DNA of 64,000 bases from Lumnitzera littorea (Eukaryota; Streptophyta; Magnoliopsida; Myrtales; Combretaceae). Numbering within the stretch: the first letter of the stretch is position 1; each line of letters opens with the position of its first letter. Under the pieces are notes generated by a model. The model did not search any database, had not been told where the DNA came from, and saw nothing but the letters and a program-made list of their open reading frames with translations. Location of the stretch: NCBI GenBank assembly GCA_024138015.1, contig JAMXBB010000002.1:47124746-47188745 (forward strand), given 5' to 3'. The position numbers and the translations under genes are program-made. Below are positions 32,901 through 44,321 of this stretch, in pieces.

Positions 32901-33727
32901 TTGCATATTAGTATAATTTTATAGAATTGGCATATTTTCAATGAACTTGCATCTTTTACTTAAGATTTCATCTTTCATGGAAAATTGCATTTACGTACTT
33001 CAGAATTTTTCTTAAAAATTTTATTACATAGAAAAGATTTTTGTCTAAATAAAAATATTAATTTGGGTTCTTTTAAAAAAAAAAATCTAGGAATTTTCAA
33101 AATTGGGAATGAAAATTAGGTCATTTTTAGGAATTTCTCTTAATAAATAAAATGGTTAAAAAAATGTTTTTATAAATAAAATTTGTCAATCCACTAAAGT
33201 TTTCTATAAAAGGAGAACTACAATTGATTTAATCCCAATTAGCGAATACATAAGTACTTTCGAATTAACTATAAAATTTGTAAAATATTTAATTTTCTTA
33301 TTATTTTTTAGGGAAAATTCTTAATAAAAAAAATAATAATTCATTTTCATGCATATTCATATATTTATGTTTTTACATTTTTAAGAAAAATTATAAAAAT
33401 AAAGGTTGTTTAGTTGATTTTTTTATATTCTTACATGGTGACTTTGGTTAAAATTTTGTATTAATAAGTTAGCCTCCCAAATTTTGTATCTTTGTTAAAA
33501 TTTTGTGAAAAATTGTTATTTAGAAAATTCGTAGACTAATGACTTGATTAGGTTTTTTTTTTTTTTTTTACTCAAGAAACCTTAATATGTTTTTTTGCCA
33601 GTTTTATTGGTTGTTGACTCCTAATGCGTTTTACCCATTTTTCTTTAATTTAATATCGAGTATTTTATATTAAGTAAGATAGACTTAAAATAAAATAAAT
33701 TAAAGAAAACCAAAATAGGGTTTGACA

Positions 33728-33745
33728 GTCGTTGTTTATGATAAG
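33728..33745 (-). pseudogene. Integrase remnant of element A (18 bases)
   Basis: On the reverse strand these bases read CTTATCATAAACAACGAC. Joined once to the integrase at 20,519 they give codons L-I-I-N-N-G-R-Q-F, matching the S-D-N-G-x-Q-F motif of gypsy integrases. The rest of the N-terminal half is missing. Confidence 0.65.
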
Positions 33746-34690
33746 TGATATGGGATTGAGATAAGAAAGAAATGACAGCGGATCTAGAATGGGTATTCAA
33801 AAGGAAGATGGGTACAAAGAACAGGAAGGGTTTTGATAATAAATGTGAATGAATATAACTCACCAAGACACAAACACGATCAAGGGTTTGAGCGCAAAAT
33901 AAAGTTCAATATGACTCATGAACACTAAATGTTGCTCGAGATTTCAAATGAAGGTTAGATGCAACTTATTAACCGATTAACCGGTTCAAATGAAAGGATT
34001 CACTACAATCTGAGAACAAGATTGATAAGAATGCAGAAACGATTAAAGAGTATGATCAACACATGATAATTTGATAAATACTAACTCAAGCCTTACTCAA
34101 AAAGAGGAAAGTTTCACTTCTACATATATCTATATATATATATATATATATATATCTATCTATCTATATCTATTTATGTAAGTACAAATATTGCTATTTA
34201 TAGTAAGTTCTAAATCTTAGTGGCAAAATTGTAAATAATGTATAAGGCCTTAAACCTTAAAAAATAGGGCACATAAACAAAATAAAGGCAAAACATGTAC
34301 AAGAATATAAAATTATGCGTTTTATAAAACTCGACATGTAGTAACTTGGCATGTTCTGAGAGGAGTAGTATCCGAACTGGACGAAGTCGGCAATTAGATG
34401 TACGGGTTTGGGAAAGGGTCCCCGACATCTCGTGTAGCTTGGCTGAGATACTAGAGAGGTCGGCCCAAAATTGTCGAGTTTTGGAATTAGTTAATGCTAG
34501 TCTCTCGGGGTTGTGCCTAGTAGTTCTTTGATCTCGGGTACTCGACTTTGTAGTTTCTCGGCACCTTAGCTGACGATAGAGTTGATGCCGAGTGTTTATT
34601 TTCCTTCCCTTCGTCCTTTTGGCTATAGCTCGACGTTTGTGAGCATTGATAGGCCTCGGCTTAGATATGGTTGGAGGTTGATTCTCATCA
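33746..34690 (-). repeat. 3' LTR of element X
   Basis: TGATATGGGATTGAGATAAG to GATTCTCATCA; matches 36,729-37,675 throughout. It holds a longer TA/TATC microsatellite (34,125-34,175) than the other LTR. Confidence 0.9.
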
Positions 34691-34779
34691 TTACCGCTGG
34701 TTTGAAAGGAAGTTGTCCTTGATGTTAAGTGGTGAGCATGGGTTGGGATGCCGAATAAACTTCTCTTCACCATGGGTAT

Positions 34780-35205
34780 CGAGTATCTCTAGATTTCCTC
34801 AATACTCATGGGGGTCAGGCAATAGCTCTTCCCATCCTTCTGAATGGTGTAAGTGTTAAGGAAGCCGTCATAGATCACTTTCCGGTCATACTCCCAAGGT
34901 CGGCCAAAAAGTAGATTTGTAGCATTCATAAGTACGACGTCAAAATCAATATCATCCTCGTATTGTCTGGCCTTAAATGTTGTCTGCGCTCTTTTATGCA
35001 CATGGACCATACCCTTGTCATTATACCATTTTAATCCATAAGGTCAGGGATACGGGTAGGTTGGCAACTTCATCTTTTCTATTAACTCGACAGAAATGAT
35101 GTTGATGTAACTACCTTCATCTAAAACTAAGGAACAGGTCTTCTCATTCACTAGGCACTATATGTGAAATAAATTTTCTCGTTGTTTGGGATCTGCCTTT
35201 AGGTT
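34780..35205 (-). pseudogene. Protease region of element X
   Basis: The reverse strand reads TCSLVLDEGSYINIISVELI near 35,130, equal to the aspartic protease active site of this gypsy type (usual form VDGGS), here DEGS. It is followed by KMKLPTYPYP, a stop, then from 35,010 an open frame MVHVHKRAQTTFKARQYEDD, DVVLMNATNLLFGRPWEYDR, YDGFLNTYTIQKDGKSYCLT. The last part is the conserved end of the protease domain. Translation then meets the 3' terminal noncoding text, with no RT. Protease normally cuts the Gag-Pol polyprotein. The first Gly of the motif is Glu, and stops are present. Confidence 0.8.
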
Positions 35206-36640
35206 AGCTCATTGACTTGTGAAGGATAAGAGTTCATCCAAATTTTCGGCATAGATGTCTTCTTTGATTAATCCTTACTCCAAGCTCTTATCACTCTGAC
35301 TCTCGATCTGAGCCTCGAGTCCTTCGCCCTTTAAGACCATGACCCTGTTATTCAAGCATAGGGATGCAATGTGTCTGTAACCTAAGCATTTGAAGCACTT
35401 TACTTCTTGGGTGCCTTTTCTTTCTCGGCAATCCGTTTCTCCACATGGACTGGTTAGTTAGGCTCTCCTTTCTCTATCTTCTTTTCTTCCCTTCTCTCTG
35501 CATACCCTACAGGCTCAAGGCTGCCTTGTTAAGGTCGGTTACTCGGCCTTTGATGCTTTCTTCTCCTCTGCCTCTCTACTCTTAATGCCAAATTAATTGG
35601 CTCATCTAAAGAGTTGAATGGCTGTAATTCAACTATATCGGCAATGTTGTCTCGTTGGCCACTTAGGAATCTGGCAATGGTGCGGTCCTGTAGCTCAGCA
35701 ATTTCACATCTTATCATCAAGGTCTCAAACTCTTGCAAATACTCTTCAACAATATTTTGCCCTTATCTCAAGTGTTGGAAAGCATGGAGCATCTCTTGCT
35801 TGAAATAGGTCGGCACAAAGCGCTGATTCATCAATCACTTCATGTCTCCATGTTCTGATCGGCTCTTCTCCTTTAACTTCTCACTTGGTAGCTAGCTTAT
35901 CTTACCAAAAACTTGCATATTCAACAAGGGATAGCGAAGCTAGCTTAACCTTTGTTCATTCATCACATTCGTAGCATTCGAACAATTTCTCGACTCAGGG
36001 AACCCAATCAAGGAACTCTTCAAGTCGACTACCTCCATAGAAGGTCGGCAACTTAAGCTTTATATTGTTAAGTCCTTTGCCAGGTGCTCGAGGTTCATCC
36101 CTTGCATTCCTAACAGGTCGGTTTACCTCGGATCGGCCACTTTTGTTCGAGCTTTGCTCAACCATATCTCTTCACGACCTTGGTTCTCTTCTTCGGGCTC
36201 CGTGGTTCAACTCGGAGTCAATACTCCTGTCATTGCCTCTTCTCGGCATTGGCGGGGTTTCTCTTCTTCTCGACTCAGTAGCTCTTTTCGGCTGTTTCGC
36301 TTCATTACAAAGTTCATTGGAACCACTCTTACTGGTGGGTGTTTGTTCCTTCCTTTCTTTTCGGCCATTACATCTGCGTCTGCGGCCTCTGACTAACCCA
36401 ATAAGCTCCTGAATAGAGTCGGTTAGATTCTAAATCTAGTATTCTAAGTTGTCGATACGTATCCTTAAGCTTCCATGAGGACTGTCTCTAGTGTTGTTGA
36501 CACTATCCTCTAACATTCTTATTTGTACAGTAATTTACTAGAAAATTGAAGGAACAACAAAACAAAATTATAGCAACTCAAAAACAACCACTACTTGGCT
36601 TTTGCAGCTACTTACTACTACGAATAGCATACTACACTAT
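35206..36640 (-). pseudogene. gag of element X
   Basis: Gag forms the particle that packages the element's RNA. On the reverse strand 35,738-35,529 is open and reads MQEFETLMIRCEIAELQDRT, IARFLSGQRDNIADIVELQP, the end of the gag domain. It is followed near 35,350-35,395 by the nucleic-acid-binding knuckle CFKCLGYRHIASLC (C-x2-C-x4-H-x4-C complete). Upstream to about 36,530 lie serine/arginine-rich N-terminal parts, in pieces. The frame is broken several times, for example before 35,529. Confidence 0.75.
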
Positions 36641-36728
36641 AAAACAATGATGAACAGAAATGTTAGAACCACAAATCTTCTTTGAAGTACATTAGCATGC
36701 GTGTCTCCTTAAAGCTTTGATACCAATA

Positions 36729-37675
36729 TGATACGGGATCGAGATAAGAAAGAAATGGCAGTGGATTTGAAATGAAAGAACAGGAATGGGTATTCAAAAG
36801 GAAGGTGGGTACGAAGAACAAGAAGGGTTTTGATAGTGAATATGAATGGATATAACTCACCAAGACACAAACACGATCAGGGGTTTGAGCTCAAAATAGA
36901 GTTTGATATGACCCACGAACACAAAATATTGCTCAGGGTTTCAAATGAAGGTTAGATGTAACTCACTAACCGATTCAAATGAAGGGGTTCACTACAATTT
37001 GAGAACAAGATTGATAAGAACGTGGGGACGATTAAAGGGTATGATCAACACTCGATAATCCGACAAATGTTAACTCAAGCCTTACTTGAAAAGAGGAAAG
37101 TTTCACTCTCTACATATATCTTTATATATCTATTTGTTTGTATATCTATCTATATCTATCTATTTAAGTACAAATGTTGCTATTTATAGTGAGTTCTAAA
37201 CTTTAGTAGCAAAATTGTAAATAAAGTACAAGGCCTTAAACCCTAAAGAATTGGGCCAATAAATAAAATAAAGGGAAAACATATATAAGAATACAAAATT
37301 GTGCATTTGATAGAACTTGGCATGCAATCATTCAACATGTCCTAGGAGGAGTAGTATCTAAACTGGACGGGGTCAGCAGTTAGATGTATCGGTTTGGGAA
37401 GGCATCCTTGACATCTCACATGGCTTGGCCAAGATACTAGAAAGGTCAGCCCATAATTGTCGAGTTTTGGAATTAGTCGATGCTAGTCTCTCGAGGTTGT
37501 ACTAAGTGATTCTTTGATCTCGGGACTCGGCTTTGTGGTTTCTCGGCTCCTTGACTAACAACAGAGTTGATGCTAAGTGTTTATTTTCCTTCCTCTTATC
37601 CTTCTGGTTGTAACTTAGCTTCTATAAGCATTGATAGGTCTCGGCTTGGATATGGTTAGAGGTTGATTCCTATCA
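36729..37675 (-). repeat. 5' LTR of element X
   Basis: TGATACGGGATCGAGATAAG to GATTCCTATCA; partner of 33,746-34,690. It borders the tRNA-Met primer-binding site at 36,714-36,728. Confidence 0.9.
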
Positions 37676-37832
37676 CAGTGCATGAATAGCTTGGGTCAGA
37701 TCTACTAAGAGGTTAGCTACCTCATTGAGCCTTTTGTCAATATTTCTAGGAGTTCCCTTAGACTGATGCCTATAGTGGATAACTCTATTATCATCACTAG
37801 TACCAACATTCATATTTAGGTTTGTCATTTTT
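37676..37832 (-). pseudogene. gag N-terminus of element C
   Basis: On the reverse strand ATG at 37,832 opens MTNLNMNVGTSDDNRVIHYR and runs RHQSKGTPRNIDKRLNEVAN, LLVDLTQAIHAL before ending at the edge of element X. This looks like the start of a chromovirus-type gag (compare the gag start of element D near 62,968, with DDKLDRLTNL). The rest of the gene is missing; nothing on the far side of X continues it. Confidence 0.65.
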
Positions 37833-37995
37833 CCTTATAGATTCAGAATTTAACCAAACATTTTGGAAAGTGAATAGTTAATAACACAACCATCAAATGA
37901 CTTAATAACTGACTCTGTTTCACATAAGCAAAACATAGCACAATAGAAATTCAAGAAGAACTAACTCTAGTTCACACAAAACCTCTGCTTTGATA

Positions 37996-38827
37996 TGAAG
38001 ATCGTGCGAACTATGGCCAAGAATAGATAAGGCCGATTGTTGGGTGGGTCTAAGTTTGCAGAAAGTCAAAAAAGGGCTAATAGGGAAAGGTATGAAAAGA
38101 GTGACAAAGATGAGTGGAGCAGTAAGCAAAAACCTACGAACAATTCCAAAGGATATAACGTATCAAAGAGACTTCTGAGGACTCACGGCACAATTCGATA
38201 TGACACTCGAATTGGTCTGGTGAGGTTACTCTCTACCTAACCTTGGTTAAGGGAAAGGATAAAAGTGATGTCAAGAGTAAATAAGTAATGTTTACGCAAG
38301 GAAGAAAGTACTCAAATGTATTGAAGGTAATCTGATTGATGTTGTAATTGCAAATATAGGGGTATTTATATCGGTAAACTAAGGTAACCTACCTAAAAGG
38401 GAAAAGACAAAACGGTCATTTCCTAAAGGGGCAATGTACATGTTACAAAGGAGCAAAAATGAATATACAAGGAAAATAATTATTGATGCTACAAATTCTA
38501 CATGTGATATTGTATATGTGGTGATGCGATATTAGTGGGGTCGCTAGGAGATGCGGACAAAAATTTTGGACAAATGGGCTTGTCTGAGTAGGGATGGCTT
38601 AATCTGTCCAGATTATCTCTCTTGGCTTCTCGGCAAGGATGATGCTGAGTGATTAGGTAGCTTGGCAATAGAAAGTAATCATCAACTTGGCATGATACAG
38701 AATAAAGGATGGTCATATAACATGGCATTAGAGGTGACTCGGCAAGTAAATATTCGGCCTTGGCAAGGGTTGGTTAGAACATGATGATTGGTTGTGCTAG
38801 CTCCTCTAGTCCTTAGGCTCGGTAGCA
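37996..38827 (-). repeat. 5' LTR of element C
   Basis: On the reverse strand it runs from TGCTACCGAGCC to CGATCTTCA. Just inside, TATCAAAGCAGAGG is a tRNA-Met primer-binding site like that of X. The inner edge (37,996) is supported by the primer site. The outer edge (38,827) is a guess from a TG start and from where RNase H of element A becomes readable. Between 37,833 and 37,995 is the untranslated leader. Confidence 0.6.
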
Positions 38828-39921
38828 GGTTAAGGGTCCCGTAGCTTGATTCGCATCGGGTATGTTTAGTTTTGTTGATGCTTCCTTCTCTCTTGTATAT
38901 TTGGCCATAATGTTCGCAAGGACTTGTGCCTTAATAGTTTACCTTGGGCAAAACTACACTTTATGAGCACTAAGCTCTAAATAATATTTGACCATACGGC
39001 TTGAGGTATCTAGCTTCTATAGGATGTTTCGTAAGGGTGATGATTGGATGGGCATGGAAGTTTGGCTTTAGCTTGCTAGTAGTAATCACTACAGCTGGGG
39101 TAAATTTCTCCACCCATTTGTACTTTGTCTTTGGGCCTTATAGGATGCAGTTGATGTAGTAGATCGATTTATGCTCATGTCTATCTACTCAGACAAACAT
39201 GGAGGATAGTGTTTGGTTACTAACTACTAAATACAAGTAAATCTCTTCTCCAAAACTGGCTTCAATAAGACGAGTGGGCTCTCCATAATTTGATTGAACT
39301 TGTTAAATGCAATCTAGTATTGTTCAGTCCAGTTGAACTCAGATGGGTTCTTTTGTAGCTTCAAGAACTCGAAACATTTATCAATATTTTTAGACATGAA
39401 ATAGTTAAGCATGACAACTCTACCCATAAGCTATTGGACCTTTTTCATAGTTCAATGGTCGTACATGTCTCAAATGACTTGTATCTTGCTTAGATTGGCT
39501 TGGATGTTGTGTTCCATGACCATGAATCTAAGGAACATTCCCAAAGCCATCCTAAAGACGAGCTTTAGGGGATTAAGCTTCATTTGATACTTGTAGAGAG
39601 TTTTAAAGGTCTCGTGCAAGTCCTAAATATGGTCCTTCCTTTCCCTAGTCTGGGTAATCATATTATCAATGTAAACTTCAACTTGCGTTCGAGCTAGGGC
39701 TTGAAATGGTCATCACCAACCTGTTGTATGCTATCTTGGGGTTCTTCAGGCTGAAGGGTAAGACCTTGTAGTAGTATATTTCAAAATTGGTGACGAATGA
39801 GGTGTAAACCTTGTCTTCAAGGGCCATGTGAATTTTGTTGTAACCCTAGTAGGCGTCCATGAAACTAAGCATAGCATGGCTTGACGTCGAATCGATGAGT
39901 TAATTGATTCTGGCGAGGGGA
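38828..39921 (-). pseudogene. RT second half and RNase H of element A
   Basis: Reverse transcriptase and RNase H copy the element's RNA into DNA. Reading the reverse strand from 39,921: LARIN-stop-LIDSTSSHAM, SFMDAY (with the first catalytic Asp), GYNKIHMALEDKVYTSFVTN, YYYKVLPFSLKNPKIAYNRL, then near 39,665 EVYIDNMI, where the catalytic YVDD has become YIDN. Further on come KDHI and LNPLKLVFRMA-like text. The RNase H end reads YLELSAHKV near 38,960 and TIKAQVLANIMAKYTREKEA. The first half of RT is at 45,686, across element E. Stops are frequent. Confidence 0.85.
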
Positions 39922-41271
39922 TGATGGGGTGTATACCGTGCTTATTAGGTAAGTGCACTTGTTAAGTAATAGCAAAGATAACTCTAGGAGTCCAGGGTTA
40001 TTGATCTCCTAAGGATTAAACACTTACCCATTTTAATTTACTCTAATTAATGATAGGTTGGAATATTGATGATAATTTGATAAAAATAAAGAAGTGAAAA
40101 CTAATGAGAAATTAACTATGAACAAAACAATGAAATAAAACTAAATAACCACAAATTGGGATATTTAGACTCTGATTACTGTAAGTATAAAAACATAGTA
40201 TTTTAAGGTTTTTAATGCATTTTTTATTCTTATTAACCGGAAGAATTCAATAGCTAATTTAATAAGAATCACTTCTCTATTAAATTCTAATTCTAATTAC
40301 GTTATACCCAAATTATTTCTAGAATAGAACACCTTAGAATAATATTAAAAACAGGAATTCCACAAAGCACACGAGAACAATTTTCAATTTTGAAATAAAT
40401 CTATAACTTATCTCTAAGTTTATAATAAATCTCTTTAATTATAGTATATCGATTTATGTATTGGCCTTGTGACTTCAATACATAAAATCAGATAATTAAA
40501 TTAAGAATCTAGAAATAATAACTTAATCTAAATGAAACATGCAATTGAATTAACAAGAACAAGAGAATTGCATTAAAATAAATCAATTATAGTACGCTAG
40601 ATTGTTACCTCAATGGTTCATAAGTCTAGATATCAAAGTTTTTACGCTATAATCATAATACAGATGATTTCATGATAAAAGAAAAACTACTCTATATCTA
40701 TCCATATCTCTCTTCCTCTCTCCCTTGTATACAAATGTTTATAATCTATTTATAGTGTTTAGGTAGAATAATATCCAAATAGCAAGTTAATTGAGATAAA
40801 TTAGAGGTCTACGGGAGTGGTGGCTAGTTATGAATTACTCGCAATAATTCTTGAGAAGTTGTCTTGAAATTAATGACAAAGGGATCACGACTAGAGAACA
40901 TGGTTGTAGTAGGTGACCGTGGTAAAGTTCTTGTCAAATGTCCTTTGAACTTCAATTTTGAATTTAAAGACATGGACTTCATGGCTAAGGAACATGACCA
41001 TGAAGGGTACCGTGGTTGTCTTTCTTGCTTATTTCTTAAGCGAATTCTCTTTAACACTTGCTCTCTTTAGATTATCCTTCAAAATAGATAAAATTCATCT
41101 AAAAAATCACTTGAATTCTCATCTTTCCACCTCATTGCTTCATTAAAGTCTTGAAATAAAAAGCAACTCAAATCAATAGCAAATTCAATCGAATTATATC
41201 AAAATAACTTAAAATAACTTAAAATATCCAGTAAAATATCATAATGGATGAGTGTAATTTTACACTGATCA
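39922..41271 (-). repeat. 3' LTR of element E
   Basis: TGATGGGGTGTATACC to ACACTGATCA. Shared words with the other LTR include AACTATGAACAAAACAATGA and TAACTTATCTCTAAG. A purine run (complement of ATCTCCTTACAC) borders it at 41,272 as polypurine tract. Confidence 0.9.
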
Positions 41272-41984
41272 ATCTCCTTACACTTAAACATTTGCTTGTT
41301 CTAAAGAAAATTAATCAATCCTTAACAATGATTGATAAAAGAAATCATGACAAGGTTTTCCAAGTGAATTACTATTATTTAGGAATTGTAAAAAAAAAAG
41401 AAAAAATGAATTAACCCCTCAAATAGACATTGCATCCCTTAAAATTTCCTAGTAACTTATATACGCTCCTCCTTATTCACTTTCTCAATGCATCTTGGAC
41501 ATAAATATTAGAATTCAATAGTCAATTCATGTAAACCATTGTTTAACCATGTGATTTAACCAAGGAGTATCTTCTTGATTTAATCTAATTTTTATTTAAT
41601 TGGGCAAAAACCATATATAACTTCTTTCCATTTAGCTAAGATGTATACAAATCTCTTCCAATTCTATTGAACACCATAATCAAGAGTAAATACATGTTGT
41701 ATCTACTCATTCCCTAACATAAAGTTCCATTGATAGACTTTTTAATTTGATTACTTATCAAAGCTTACTAGCATTGAGAAGGCACCTTATTCTTTTGAGG
41801 GACCAAGGCCAATCCTTATAACTTTACTTGTTTTTATAATTAACATTGACACATGAAAGTACCTTACTCTTTTGAGGGACTAAGACCGATCTTTATCAAT
41901 TTTTCTTTCATTATCCTTTTTCTTTTTCTTGTTCAATAAATTGTCAATAGAAAAGAATCTTCTCTTCTAAGGGACCAAGATTGA
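41272..41984 (-). other. 3' noncoding part of element E with three spaced repeats
   Basis: No gene is read here. Three imperfect copies of a roughly 40-base word built on TCTTTTGAGGGACCAAG lie at 41,784-41,823, 41,861-41,900 and 41,956-41,994. Confidence 0.6.
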
Positions 41985-44164
41985 TCCTTACTAACCACTT
42001 TTATCAATTTATTCTCAATTTATCCTTACCAAAATTTAATTTACTAGACAAATTTACTAAATCAGCTATTGCTTATTTAATAGACAAATTTCCAATAAGA
42101 CAAGGGATAGTAAAACTTTGTGGATCCTTTAGCTTTATGGGAAGCTTGTTTTATAGAATGGTTGAATACTCCTTGCTAATCATAACTGTTGTTAGTTCTT
42201 TTAATTTCTTCTTGTTGGAGAGTAGCTTCTTTAGAAACTTCGCGTATTTAGGAATATTTGATAAAGTTTCCATAAAAGATAAATTATTATGTAATTGTTT
42301 AAATAACTCCAAGAACTTACCATATTGCTCATCTAAACATTCCTTCCCTAACCTCTAAGGATATGGCATGTGTGGTTTATATTCTTTAATCTTTAGGGGC
42401 TATAGCTCTTCCTTAGGTGGTTCTAAAGTTTCAATAACTTTATCTTTTGACTCCTCCATCACTAGTTTAGGGTTGACTGGTGTCTTTTTAGCCTGCTTAG
42501 CAACTTACAACTCCTTACCACTTCTTAAGGTTACAACATCAGTTTGAGCTTGTGCTAAAGACTCTAGTTGCTTTTCAACTGAAATCTTGGCAAGTTATTA
42601 TATCTGCTTCTCAGTGCTCAGTAACTTAGCATTGCTACTCTGTATGTACCTGATTAACCTCTTTTCTTGTTGTATGTCAATTTTGGTGTAGAACTTTGAT
42701 CTTGTAAAAGAAGAAAGAAAGGCTATTGTAAGAGCCGGGACTAATCTTCCGTAACTACTTTGATGCTTAAGTTAGTATATGTTTAAGGTAAAAAAGAGAA
42801 GTAAGAAAGCTAAGAGTACTTGAGAGTGTCCAAGAGATTTCTTACAGTGCTTTCTTTCCTTATTTATAGGCATGCATTGGATGTCTGTAGTAACAGATAG
42901 TTTTTGGTCATGGATCATGTGGTAGCTCTTTAATTAAGCACATGTATAAAGAATGAGAGTAATGGGCAGTTATGTAATGAAGTTGTATAATGCTACAAAT
43001 GTCCTTGCCAATTTTTAAGTTTAAATATATAAGCAATCTAAGCCTTTAGGCCCATTAGATGAGTCGAGCCATCAAAAGCCTAAATAGAAATAGTAATGAT
43101 CGATAATCGAGGTGCCGAGCAATATTGTTGAGAGAAATTATACTATCAACACTTACAGTGTTTAATTCTCCTCTTTTACAGAGTGAGCTTGAAATCCATA
43201 AGGAACATTAACATTCCTTGGTTAAGTTGCATAAAGATAATCACCTGTATAAGAAAGACACTCCTACCCTATTCTTCATGGTTATTATAAGGTAAACAGG
43301 GAAAATCCCATTGATTCATGCCATGATTAAACGATATTTGATAATAAGGTGGCATTTATCCTCCTAGGTTAACTACATTAGGCATCATAGAATGTTGTGC
43401 TAACATAGGATACAAATCTAACCTTTTGTTTAGTGCATCCACCATTGCTACCAAAACTTATAGTAGATTCTACTTCCTTTACTACTGGTTTCATCCTACT
43501 GAGTTTATCACCTCCCCAATGGTAGCTATTCATAGATAAGCTTTTAAACAAGGTGTAAGCTTCATTAGGCATCTTTGAATTCAATGTATCTCTTACAAAT
43601 GCATCAACAAATTATGTAGTACCAAAATTTAATCCATTGTAAAAAGTTTGTACTTACATCTAAAGTGGCAAAGCGTGATTAGGGAACTTTTCAAGCAACT
43701 CCTTAAAACGCTCTCAAGCATCATAAATTATCCCCTCGTCAGACTGAGTGAATGATGAGATATCACTCAGAAGCTTAGTTGTTCGAGCTAGAGAAAAATA
43801 CTTTTCTAAAAATTTTTCTGTTAGTAAATCCTAGGAAGTAATTAAACCTTTTGAAGTGAAGCGTACCATTACCTTGCTTTCCTTTACAAAGAAAATGGAA
43901 ATAATCTTAAACTTACTGCATCATCCATAGCTCCATCAATTTTGAAAGTTGTACATATCTCCAAGAAGTTTACAAGATGTGCATGTGAATCCCCCTTTGG
44001 AGATCCTTCAAATTGCAATTGTTGCTAAACCATCTAGATGATGATTGGTGAATCATAAACTCATTTGCAGTGATAGCTAGTCACACAATATTGGAGTTAG
44101 CTCCACTAGTCGATGGTTTAATGTAGTCAAACATAATCTTTTGCACTTCATCGTAATTGGCCAT
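41985..44164 (-). pseudogene. gag and protease start of element E (Athila-like)
   Basis: ATG at 44,164 on the reverse strand opens MANYDEVQKIMFDYIKPSTS. Then come QQLQFEGSPKGDSHAHLVNF, LEICTTFKIDGAMDDAVSLR, LFPFSL, which are the conserved core of Athila gag. Near 43,584-43,378 follow MPNEAYTLFKSLSMNSYHWG and related text. At 42,360-41,985 the region before protease reads QYGKFLELFKQLHNNLSFME, PKYAKFLKKLLSNKKKLKEL, PQSFTIPCLIGNLSI. The motif after it should carry the DLG(A/S) active site, but IADLVNLSS is seen, and the gene stops being readable. Several stops break the frame. Pol beyond this point is absent. Confidence 0.85.
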
Positions 44165-44295
44165 AACTCCAAATTTCCTCAATACAAACAAGAAAATTCA
44201 AATTAAATTTTGATAGGTTTAACAAAAATAAATAGACAAGCAATAAAAGGTAAAATATTAGAGTAATAAAGGAACAAGCTTTTCAGATCAACAAT

Positions 44296-44312
44296 CCTTG
44301 GTAATCGAGCCA
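44296..44312 (-). promoter_or_regulatory. Primer-binding site of element E
   Basis: TGGCTCGATTACCAAGG on the reverse strand, nine bases inside the 5' LTR, matches the Athila-type primer site at most positions. It fixes the reverse orientation of the element. Confidence 0.7.
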
Positions 44313-44321
44313 AAAACTTAA

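Larger units (their letters stand above)
20520..33727 (+). mobile_element. LTR L2-2, split by a Mutator-like element
   Basis: It starts TATAGATAACCTATTTTTGC, a decayed form of the L2-1 start, followed by the same kind of A-rich block (20,575-20,690). It ends AATAGGGTTTGACA at 33,727, matching the L2-1 end. Flanking bases are ACCGT (20,515-20,519) and GTCGT (33,728-33,732), a duplication with two transitions. Its left part is 20,520-21,531 and its right part 30,967-33,727. The right part opens with a C-rich, G-poor leader (30,970-31,640), then T-rich text and a minisatellite, so it is longer than L2-1. No internal domains are seen. Relationship to L2-1 is by layout and termini, not by full alignment. 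Confidence 0.65.
33746..37675 (-). mobile_element. Element X: internally deleted gypsy element (gag and protease only)
   Basis: LTRs of 945 and 947 bases flank a 2.0-kb internal region. Reading the reverse strand, TATTGGTATCAAAGC (36,714-36,728) next to the 5' LTR is a primer-binding site for initiator tRNA-Met. Gag, a CCHC knuckle and protease follow, then at once the text that normally precedes the 3' LTR in this type (GGACAACTTCC). RT, RNase H and integrase are missing. Flanking bases differ (ATAAG at left, CAGTG at right), and the two flanks belong to different elements; see findings. Confidence 0.85.

Noticed and set aside
34210..34773. Reverse-strand open frame of 187 codons, the longest in the window
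   Set aside because: It runs across the end of the internal region into the 3' LTR of element X. The other LTR does not keep the frame open, and it has no recognised domain.
41784..41994. CRISPR-like spaced repeats
   Set aside because: Only three imperfect copies at unequal spacing inside a plant retrotransposon; no such system is expected in this genome.
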